Shown piece after piece: positions 5,405 through 12,072 of a DNA stretch of 12,760 bases. Both the position numbers and the translations under genes were made by a program. The notes under the pieces are model-generated. The model was not told the DNA's origin, did no database searches, and was given only the letters and a program-made list of their open reading frames with translations. Position 1 is the stretch's first letter. Each line of letters opens with the position of its first letter. The stretch comes from Fimbriimonadales bacterium (GTDB lineage: Bacteria; Armatimonadota; Fimbriimonadia; Fimbriimonadales; Fimbriimonadaceae), in the NCBI GenBank assembly GCA_026392145.1, contig JAPLCS010000261.1, positions 1,394-14,153 on the forward strand, given 5' to 3'.

Positions 5405-6886
5405 ATGAAAGTTCCCAATTGGATTTCATTATCGCTTTTTGTTGCTGCCGGAGCATGTGCCGCTATTAATGGCAATGAACAATCGCGAGATAAGGCCTCC
5501 GAAGTTGCTAAGGTTTTTGATAAATTTGCTACTCTGGTTAAGACCAGATCTGATAATAAAAACTTCTACGTAGAATCCAATGGATTGCCTGATCATAGGA
5601 TGATGGTCGGAATTACTGCATGGCAACAGCAGGTGCCGCTGCCACAAAAATATACTGGTAATAACTCCTGGCAATTCCCATTGTTTCCTGTAGAAGCAAA
5701 AGAAAAATTAAGTGCAAAGAGTCATTTTTTTCGAGGCGCAATTGCAATCGCCGCAAATGGAATTCCAATTTTTAATCCAATCAAGAATGACGGCAGAACA
5801 GATACATTCTTAGCGGGAGAACTTGACGAGTTCGGTGGGCATTGTGGTCGTGGTGATGACTACCACTACCATATCGCTCCGCTTGTTCTTCAAAAGCAAC
5901 TTGGAAAGAGTTTGCCTGTTGCTTACGCTCTTGATGGATATGCAATTTACGGTCCTGAAGAGCCCGATGGTTCTGCGGTCAAAGGTCTAGATAGTTTCAA
6001 TGGTCACTCAGACGCTAAATTGGGCTACCATTACCACTCCACAAAGACCTATCCGTATATCAATGGAGGTTTTCATGGCGAAGTTGTGGAACAGGATGGC
6101 CAAGTTGACCCCCAACCTCGTGCAGAAAGCCCACGTCCTGCATTACCACCCTTGCATGGCGCAAAAATTACCGGATTTGAAACATTGAAAGCCGGGTCTT
6201 ACTCACTTACTTATAGCCTTAATGGAGCGACTCAAAAAGTCAACTACACTGTCAATTCTAATGGAAGTGTAACGTTTAATTTTATCGATGCAACCGGACG
6301 TGTTGAAACCCGAACTTATTCTGGTCGAGGTGGTGGGCAGGGTGGTCCAACTGGTAAGGGTGGGGGGCGACGAGGGGGAGACTCTCGAGGTGATGGTACT
6401 AACTTTGGTGATGGCAGGAGCAAAAGCGATGTAAATGGTGGCGATAATTTGTTTGTCACTGGCAAGCTTGATGATAGGAATGGAAAAGACGATCAAAGAA
6501 GAGGCGGTGACCAACAAGGTGCCCAAAGAGGTGCACCACTTGGACCGCCTCCAGGTCCGCGAAAGCCCTGGTTTACGGATCACGCTAAAGAAATTGATGC
6601 TAACAAGGACGGGATCGTGACCACTGAAGAAGTCATTGCTGAATGTAAAGAATCGTTCAAACAGTACAGTCAGGGTAAGGATTCCATCAGCGTTGAGGAT
6701 CTACCGAACCTGCCTACTGTAAAACTTGCCATTGGTGGGTTTATCAAAGTACATTCCAAGGAATTGGATATGAACATGGACGGGAAAATTACTGAAAAGG
6801 AGATCTCTGATTCAATGCTTCGAATGTTTAAGAAGCAGGATAAAAACGGTGATGGAAAGTTGAGCGGTGTGGAGATTGCGGGTTAG
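5405..6886 (+). CDS. Secreted YHYH-domain protein with Gly-rich linker and C-terminal EF-hands
   Basis: This is a 493-residue exported protein with a signal peptide (hydrophobic 6-20, cleavage near ACAA-20). Residues ~55-235 form a YHYH domain with two signature clusters, GGHCGRGDDYHYH (144-156) and LGYHYH (206-211). The domain also has GAIAIAANGIPIFNP (111-125) and AYALDGYAIYGP (173-184). The biochemical role of YHYH domains is not settled; the His clusters suggest metal binding. Residues ~250-306 form a small beta-rich segment. Residues 307-381 are a Gly/Arg/Asp-rich linker. The C terminus has canonical EF-hand loops at 398-409 (DANKDGIVTTEE), 455-466 (DMNMDGKITEKE) and 479-490 (DKNGDGKLSGVE), plus a degenerate fourth at 421-432. 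Calcium binding is therefore likely. It ends five bases before the phosphoesterase gene, so the two are co-transcribed. Confidence 0.85.
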   Translation: MKVPNWISLSLFVAAGACAAINGNEQSRDKASEVAKVFDKFATLVKTRSDNKNFYVESNGLPDHRMMVGITAWQQQVPLPQKYTGNNSWQFPLFPVEAKEKLSAKSHFFRGAIAIAANGIPIFNPIKNDGRTDTFLAGELDEFGGHCGRGDDYHYHIAPLVLQKQLGKSLPVAYALDGYAIYGPEEPDGSAVKGLDSFNGHSDAKLGYHYHSTKTYPYINGGFHGEVVEQDGQVDPQPRAESPRPALPPLHGAKITGFETLKAGSYSLTYSLNGATQKVNYTVNSNGSVTFNFIDATGRVETRTYSGRGGGQGGPTGKGGGRRGGDSRGDGTNFGDGRSKSDVNGGDNLFVTGKLDDRNGKDDQRRGGDQQGAQRGAPLGPPPGPRKPWFTDHAKEIDANKDGIVTTEEVIAECKESFKQYSQGKDSISVEDLPNLPTVKLAIGGFIKVHSKELDMNMDGKITEKEISDSMLRMFKKQDKNGDGKLSGVEIAG

Positions 6887-6891
6887 TAAAA

Positions 6892-8403
6892 ATGAGCGCA
6901 AAACTATTTTCACTGGTTGCCAGTTTAGGTTTAGTGGTGGTTGGTTCAGCTGCTGGAAAAGTCATTGTTAGCAAGTCAGCAGAAGTAGAACTGCAAGGTC
7001 GAAGACAAGGACAAGGACAAGGACAAGGACTGGGACCGGGACAGGGACTGAGTCAGGATCGGCAAAATGGTCAGCGCGATGGTGGTCAGGGAGGTGTTGG
7101 GAAGGGAGGTAGGCAAAATGGAGGCTCTCGAACTGGTGCTCCACCATCCTATATTCTTGAGACCCCTGATTCTCCGCTTAATGTAATTGCTGGAGCTACT
7201 ACGGATAAGTCAGTAATCCTTTCCGTATTGAGTAAGTTCAGTGGAGATGCGAGTCTGAGTATTAATCCTGTCGGGGCAAAATCACAATCGAAAAAAATCA
7301 AATCTACTCTGATAGGTGGGATACCCAAAGAAATTGCACTTGAATCTCTCAAAAGCTCAACCGCCTATGAGTATTTAGTGGAAGTAGGCAGTGACTCGAT
7401 TACTGGCAGGTTTTCCACCGCCAAGAAAAGTGGAGATCCTTTCACATTTACTATTCAAGCCGACTCGCACTTGGATGCTAATTCGGATCCAAAAGTTTAT
7501 GAGAATACGCTGAAAAACATGTTGACCGATAAGCCTGATTTTTTGGTTGACTTAGGCGATACCTTTATGGTTGATAAGTATCCACAGTACACAGATGCAG
7601 AGAAACAGTATCAATCTCAGCGCTATTGGTTCTCAAGGGTCGGTTCTGAAATGTCCATTTTTCTGTGCCTAGGCAACCATGATGGGGAAACTGGTTGGAA
7701 AGGCAAAGGTGGCACCAATATCACTCCCTGGGCACAGGCTCAGAGAGAAAAATATTTTCCGGTCATTCGTCCAAATGGTTTTTTTTCGGGAGCTCCGAAA
7801 AAAGGGCTTTACTACTCCTGGAATTGGGGAGATGCGTCCTTTTTTGTATTGGACCCTTTTGTTGCTACTACCCAGAAAACTCAAAGTTCAGAGGATGGTT
7901 GGAATTGGACACTAGGGAGAGAACAGTTTGAATGGTTTGAAAAGTCTTTGAATGCGTCGAAGGCAAAGTATAAGTTCATTTTCATCCATCATTTAGTGGG
8001 TGGCTTTGGGCGTGAAGCTCGTGGTGGGGTGGAAGTAGCGGACCGATTTGAGTGGGGTGATAAGAATCAATTTCCGACTAAGCGAGTGGGATGGGCGGAG
8101 CCAATTCACGATATGTTGAAACGATATAAAGTAACGGCGTTGTTTCATGGTCATGATCACTTGTATGTGCGTCAAGAGCGCGATGGAATTGCTTATATTG
8201 AAGTGCCACAGCCAAGTCACGGTCGTGGAGATAGTACGGGTAGCGCCACTGAATATGGATACAAAGAGGGAACGCTTCTTGGAAGTTCTGGGCACATTCG
8301 TGTTTCTGTTTCGCCTCAACGTGCGAAGATGGAGTATGTAAAGTCTCGCCTTAGGGGCATTAACCAGGAAATTGTTGATCAAATTACATTGCAACCTAAC
8401 TAA
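6892..8403 (+). CDS. Secreted calcineurin-like metallophosphoesterase (purple acid phosphatase-like layout)
   Basis: This 503-residue protein has a signal peptide (about 1-22). A Gln/Gly/Arg/Asn-rich low-complexity stretch follows at 36-83. A fibronectin-III/PAP-N-like beta domain (~90-178) ends in AYEYLVEVG...ITGRFSTA. The catalytic PF00149-type domain comes next. All metallophosphoesterase motifs are present: DSH (D191, H193), GDT (D223), GNHD (261-264), HH (366-367) and GHDH (420-423). These residues bind two metals, commonly Fe, Zn or Mn. The enzyme should hydrolyse phosphate mono- or diesters outside the cytoplasm; substrate is unknown. The N-terminal beta domain before the catalytic domain recalls purple acid phosphatases. 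No good Shine-Dalgarno is seen, so translation may be coupled to the YHYH gene five bases upstream. The permease gene follows after 25 bp. Confidence 0.88.
   Translation: MSAKLFSLVASLGLVVVGSAAGKVIVSKSAEVELQGRRQGQGQGQGLGPGQGLSQDRQNGQRDGGQGGVGKGGRQNGGSRTGAPPSYILETPDSPLNVIAGATTDKSVILSVLSKFSGDASLSINPVGAKSQSKKIKSTLIGGIPKEIALESLKSSTAYEYLVEVGSDSITGRFSTAKKSGDPFTFTIQADSHLDANSDPKVYENTLKNMLTDKPDFLVDLGDTFMVDKYPQYTDAEKQYQSQRYWFSRVGSEMSIFLCLGNHDGETGWKGKGGTNITPWAQAQREKYFPVIRPNGFFSGAPKKGLYYSWNWGDASFFVLDPFVATTQKTQSSEDGWNWTLGREQFEWFEKSLNASKAKYKFIFIHHLVGGFGREARGGVEVADRFEWGDKNQFPTKRVGWAEPIHDMLKRYKVTALFHGHDHLYVRQERDGIAYIEVPQPSHGRGDSTGSATEYGYKEGTLLGSSGHIRVSVSPQRAKMEYVKSRLRGINQEIVDQITLQPN
7004..7051 (+). repeat. 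Degenerate hexanucleotide tandem repeat inside the phosphoesterase gene
   Basis: Four perfect GACAAG units (7004-7027) are followed by four degenerate copies (GACTGG, GACCGG, GACAGG, GACTGA). Read in frame, they encode a Q-G/L-G/P-G dipeptide string just after the signal peptide. Because the unit is six bases, gain or loss of copies would change the length of the Gly-rich linker without a frameshift. Confidence 0.8.
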
Positions 8404-8428
8404 AGGCATTAACCTGAGTTGGATAAAA

Positions 8429-9469
8429 ATGCTCCGTTTGTTTTGGGCTTCATTCGGAGTACTTATTCTCGCGAGTCTGGGACTCGCTCATGATTTATCG
8501 CTCACAAGCATTGTTATTCGGCCACAAGGCGAGATGTTGATGGCAGAACTGACAACCTCCATCAGCCAACTAGTCAAAATGAGTCATTTAGGGGTCAACG
8601 CAACCCCTGCTCAACTGGATATTGCCATCAGGCAACGGCTGACTCTTTTGGTAAATGGAACGAGGCCAGATGTAATTGAAGCAAAACTCGACCTGAATGG
8701 AACTGACGACATATTAGTATGGAGAGCTTCATTTGTAGGTGATCTCGACTCTGTTTCTTTATCAAAAAGGTTTTATGATGATGACCCTAAGTCTCGGACA
8801 ATACTTAGGTTGGAACAGTCAGACCAAAGGTCAGTTCAATTTGTCTATGATGGGGATAATTCTCAAAATCTGAATGGGAATACTTCTAATTCGGCTACAA
8901 AGTGGTTGAAAACCGGTGTCGAGCATATCCTGAGCGGATGGGATCATGTTCTTTTTGTGTTAGGCCTTGTGCTTCTCGGTGGTGGATTGAAATCACTGCT
9001 GAAAGTTGTTACTGCTTTTACTGTTGCGCACTGTTTGACTCTTTTTCTTTCGGTGACAAATGTGGTTTCAGTAAGTCCGCGCATTATTGAGCCCCTCATC
9101 GCCGCCTCAATTGTTGCGCTTGCGGCTGAGAATTTACGTGCCGCCTCTTCACATGCTCACGATTCTAATCATCAAGCCAAACTATGGGGGCGGATGATTT
9201 TAGCCTTCGGTTTTGGGTTGATGCACGGTTTTGGATTTGCTGGCGGTTTGGATTCAATTGGGCTTTCTGGATGGAACTTAATACCACCGCTTTTGTCATT
9301 TAATTGTGGCGTTGAAATCGGTCAAGCAATCATTCTCCTCCCATCTCTTGGCGTGTTGTCATTTGTCTCTAAAAAGTTTCCTTCTTATGTAGGTTTAGTG
9401 GTTCAGCTTTGTGCCCTTCTAATTGGAATGGTAGGAAGTTACTGGTTAGTTTTAAGAGTAATTGCGTAG
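8429..9469 (+). CDS. HupE/UreJ-family metal permease-like membrane protein
   Basis: This 346-residue protein has a cleavable signal peptide (MLRLFWASFGVLILASLGLA, cut before HDLS). An extracytoplasmic beta-rich domain of about 130 residues comes next. A membrane domain of roughly six segments follows from about residue 165. Family motifs are EHILSGWDHVLFVLGLVLL (165-183), TAFTVAHCLTL (195-205), AAENL (232-236), FGLMHGFGFAGGL (262-274) and FNCGVEIGQAI (291-301). The conserved H166, D172, H173, H201 and H266 are likely metal ligands. A loop at 241-249 adds three more His (H242, H244, H248). HupE/UreJ proteins are nickel or cobalt permeases where studied; this longer form with an outer domain has no assigned metal. 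The ATG at 8429 is chosen because it starts the signal peptide directly; an in-frame TTG at 8372 would overlap the phosphoesterase. Confidence 0.82.
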   Translation: MLRLFWASFGVLILASLGLAHDLSLTSIVIRPQGEMLMAELTTSISQLVKMSHLGVNATPAQLDIAIRQRLTLLVNGTRPDVIEAKLDLNGTDDILVWRASFVGDLDSVSLSKRFYDDDPKSRTILRLEQSDQRSVQFVYDGDNSQNLNGNTSNSATKWLKTGVEHILSGWDHVLFVLGLVLLGGGLKSLLKVVTAFTVAHCLTLFLSVTNVVSVSPRIIEPLIAASIVALAAENLRAASSHAHDSNHQAKLWGRMILAFGFGLMHGFGFAGGLDSIGLSGWNLIPPLLSFNCGVEIGQAIILLPSLGVLSFVSKKFPSYVGLVVQLCALLIGMVGSYWLVLRVIA

Positions 9470-9511
9470 CAATGTTCTGAACTTTTTTAGGCTATCATCG
9501 TTCGGACTTGC

Positions 9512-11005
9512 ATGATTTTGTCAGTAATCACTGCTAGCTACCTATTTAACTTCGGGTTTCCAAATATAAACACTGCTGAACCTCAAGGGAAGAAGCCAAA
9601 CATTATAGTCATCGTTGGTGAGGGGGCTGGGTGGCCGAGCACATCAGTCGCTATGGATGGGAATTTGCGAAATGCAAAACAGCCTTCCGCATTGACTCCT
9701 AATTTGGCAAAACTCGCCGAACAAGGAATGCGAATGTCAGCATTTTATGCATCCTGTCCTCGTTGTACTCCTTCTAGGGCAAGTTACTTCACTGGTGTGA
9801 GTCCTGCAAAGCTCCACATGACTTATGTGAGTGAAGGTGGGCGCCAACGACGAGGCGGAGCAACTGGTGTGCAAGAGGATGTGGGTGATAATACTAAGCT
9901 AATTCCACCTTCACCAAACATGGAATTACCTCCTGAAATTCTTACAACTGCTGGTGCACTCAAGTTAGCTAATTACTCATCTGCACATTTTGGTAAGTGG
10001 CACGTTGGCAGAAAAGCGCCGACGTTGAAAGGATTTGATGAGGATGATGGTGCTAACACGAATGCCGGCCCGGGAAACAATCGAACACCTAATCCAGGAG
10101 AAGGAAAGCTCATAACAGATCGGGGACTAGCATTCATTGAAAAATGTGTGAAGGCTGGAAAGCCGTTCTATCTTCACGTGGATCATTACGGAGGCGGATC
10201 TGAAGCAGAAGTCACATCTGAGTCCTACAAGTTAGTTTCAGGTCTCTATTCTGGACTTCGAGAGAAACAATTAGCTCAGGTTGGAATTGTGCATGACGTT
10301 GATGCCCAAATTGGGCGGATTATGGCCAAATTGGATGAACTTGGCATTTCCAATAATACGTACGTTTTGTATACAACAGATCATGGTGATTCGGGGGGGA
10401 ATGCGAATTTGCCTCTAAGTATGGGTAAGGGTAGTGTGCAAGAGGGTGGTGTTCGGATTCCCTTTATTGTGCGAGGGCCAGGAATCAAACCAGGTTCACA
10501 ATCGGATGTGCGGGCATTCGGATGGGACTTAACACCGACGTTTACAGAACTTGCTGGGGTCACTACTCCTAAGCAAGTAGAGGGCGGTTCATTGCTTAGT
10601 GTCTGGCGAGGAGGATCTAATGTTTCTCGACCAGTTATGGAACTGGTTATTCATTTTCCTCACTACGATTTGAGCAATGGAGGACCAGCATCTGCAATAT
10701 TTGACGGAAATTTTAAGCTTATTCGTTCGTACGAAACTGGAAAATCTTACTTGTATAATCTCGCAGTTGATTCGGCAGAACGAAATGATCTTGCTAATTC
10801 CAAACCTGAAAAAGTCGCTGAATTAGAGAAGAGATTGGATGCCTATCTAAAATCAGTTGAGGCTCAAATGCCAACCATAAACCCAAACTACAAACCAGGC
10901 TCGGATTTTGGAGCGACCAAGCAAATAGGTGGTGGTGGTAAGGGTGGTAGCAGAGGTCGCAATGGCGGTGGGAAAAATGGTGGAACGACTGGCGGGGATT
11001 TTTAG
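9512..11005 (+). CDS. Exported sulfatase (type I, formylglycine-dependent) with variant N-terminal metal motif
   Basis: This 497-residue enzyme of the alkaline phosphatase/sulfatase superfamily should cleave sulfate esters. The first ~22 residues look like a short signal peptide. The catalytic motif is CTPSR (85-89), in which C85 would be converted to formylglycine. Other family features are HFGKWHVG (159-166; K162, H164), VLYTTDHGDSGG (285-296; D290, H291 as metal ligands), GKGSVQEGGVRIPF (305-318; K306) and AFGWDLTPTFTELAG (335-349). The usual DD of the first strand (ADDxG) is replaced by EG in IIVIVGEGAGW (31-41), so one calcium ligand is missing or supplied elsewhere. The C-terminal 26 residues are Gly/Arg/Lys/Asn-rich. 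Substrate cannot be assigned; a polysaccharide sulfate is a guess. The FGE that should mature it lies 47 bp downstream. Confidence 0.88.
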   Translation: MILSVITASYLFNFGFPNINTAEPQGKKPNIIVIVGEGAGWPSTSVAMDGNLRNAKQPSALTPNLAKLAEQGMRMSAFYASCPRCTPSRASYFTGVSPAKLHMTYVSEGGRQRRGGATGVQEDVGDNTKLIPPSPNMELPPEILTTAGALKLANYSSAHFGKWHVGRKAPTLKGFDEDDGANTNAGPGNNRTPNPGEGKLITDRGLAFIEKCVKAGKPFYLHVDHYGGGSEAEVTSESYKLVSGLYSGLREKQLAQVGIVHDVDAQIGRIMAKLDELGISNNTYVLYTTDHGDSGGNANLPLSMGKGSVQEGGVRIPFIVRGPGIKPGSQSDVRAFGWDLTPTFTELAGVTTPKQVEGGSLLSVWRGGSNVSRPVMELVIHFPHYDLSNGGPASAIFDGNFKLIRSYETGKSYLYNLAVDSAERNDLANSKPEKVAELEKRLDAYLKSVEAQMPTINPNYKPGSDFGATKQIGGGGKGGSRGRNGGGKNGGTTGGDF

Positions 11006-11027
11006 TGCCAAGACAACTGTTGAGAAC

Positions 11028-11049
11028 GTTACTGGGAAGGTAGTGTAAC
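11028..11049 (+). repeat. Small hairpin with a GGGAAGG ribosome-binding-like loop before the FGE gene
   Basis: GTTAC (11028-11032) and GTAAC (11045-11049) are reverse complements that flank GGGAAGG (11034-11040), the only Shine-Dalgarno-like element before the ATG at 11053 (12-base spacing). The SD would be in the loop, hence exposed or available to a regulator. A five-pair stem is weak and may be chance. Confidence 0.3.
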
Positions 11050-11052
11050 ACC

Positions 11053-12072
11053 ATGGGAGCCCGTTTTATTCCCCTGTTGTGTTTTGGAGTCGTTGTTTTG
11101 ACTGTTTTGAGTGCCGGCTGCCAGCAGCGACCTCCAGCGGAATTACCAACTCAGCGCACAGGTTACAAATCATCTCATGCCTCCTCCAAAGTGACAGCAC
11201 TAGAGGGAATGATTTTTATACGTGGTGGAACTTTCAAAATGGGTTCTGCTAATGGAAGGCAGGATGAACTCCCAATTCACACCGTCACTCTGAATGACTT
11301 TTGGATAGATCGAACTGAAGTTACTAATTTGCAGTTTGCAAAATTCGTGAAGGCAACGGGTTATAAAACCATTGCGGAGATTTCTCCGAGACCCGAAGAC
11401 TTTCCTGGCGTACCTAAGGAAAAGTTGGTTCCAGGAGCGTTGGTTTTCACTGAAGGAAGGGGTTGGGAGTATATCCCTGGTGCAAGTTGGAGACATCCCG
11501 AAGGACCTAAATCTGACATTACGAAGCGTATGAATCATCCGGTCGTGCAAGTAGCTTGGGAGGATGCTACGGCGTATGCAAAATGGTCAGGCAAGTCGCT
11601 TCCTACCGAGGCACAATTTGAATATGCCGCAAAAGGTGGCAACCAAACGGCCGAATACGCATGGGGCAACGAAGAAGTCAGTGACAAGAAACCACAGGCC
11701 AATTTTTGGCAAGGACAATTCCCTGAAAAAAATCTTAACACTGACGGCTACAAATCATCTGCACCTGTTGGTTCGTTTAAGCCTAACGGATATGGATTAG
11801 TAGACATGGCGGGGAATGTTTGGGAATGGTGCCAAGATTTTTATCGACCTGATGCGTATAAGATGTCATCGGAAAACAATCCATCAGGACCTTTGGATTC
11901 GCTGGATCCGGATGAACCAGGGATTACCAAGCGAGTGATAAGGGGTGGCTCGTTCCTATGTGCTGAATGCTACTGCCAGGGTTACCGAATTGCTTCTCGC
12001 ATGAAGTCGTCTCCAGATACTGGGCTTTGTCACACTGGTTTTAGATGCGTATGGACGCCATCGACAAGATAA
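11053..12072 (+). CDS. Formylglycine-generating enzyme (FGE/SUMF1-type), predicted lipoprotein
   Basis: This 339-residue protein is of the FGE-sulfatase family. It starts with a signal sequence ending in VLSAGC (18-23), a likely lipobox with C23 as the lipidated residue. A linker of about 25 residues follows. Domain motifs then come in order: GMIFIRGGTFKMGS (52-65), FWIDRTEVTNLQFAKFV (83-99), HPVVQVAWEDATAYAKW (162-178), LPTEAQFEYAAKGG (183-196), YGLVDMAGNVWEWCQDFY (247-264) and RVIRGGSFLCAECYCQGYR (294-312). The last holds C303 and C308, which match the spacing of catalytic C336/C341 of human FGE. It is therefore a genuine copper-dependent oxidase-type FGE and not merely one of the many non-catalytic family members. 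It should convert the Cys of C-x-P-S-R sulfatases to formylglycine. The outer location is unusual. The SGNH gene overlaps its stop by one base. Confidence 0.88.
   Translation: MGARFIPLLCFGVVVLTVLSAGCQQRPPAELPTQRTGYKSSHASSKVTALEGMIFIRGGTFKMGSANGRQDELPIHTVTLNDFWIDRTEVTNLQFAKFVKATGYKTIAEISPRPEDFPGVPKEKLVPGALVFTEGRGWEYIPGASWRHPEGPKSDITKRMNHPVVQVAWEDATAYAKWSGKSLPTEAQFEYAAKGGNQTAEYAWGNEEVSDKKPQANFWQGQFPEKNLNTDGYKSSAPVGSFKPNGYGLVDMAGNVWEWCQDFYRPDAYKMSSENNPSGPLDSLDPDEPGITKRVIRGGSFLCAECYCQGYRIASRMKSSPDTGLCHTGFRCVWTPSTR

Noticed and set aside
6203..6583. Open frame of 126 codons on the minus strand opposite the YHYH gene
   Set aside because: Ser/Thr/Ile-rich complement of a Gly-rich coding stretch; a compositional shadow.
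7993..8409. Open frame of 138 codons on the minus strand opposite the phosphoesterase
   Set aside because: The plus-strand frame there carries the catalytic HH and GHDH motifs; the antisense product has no recognisable features.
8372..8428. TTG start giving 19 extra residues on the HupE-like protein
   Set aside because: It would overlap the phosphoesterase and place polar residues before the signal peptide; the ATG at 8429 begins the signal peptide directly.
9470..9511. Possible terminator (GTTCTGAAC followed by six T) between the permease and sulfatase
   Set aside because: The inverted repeat has only four pairs with a one-base centre, too small to fold into a stable stem.
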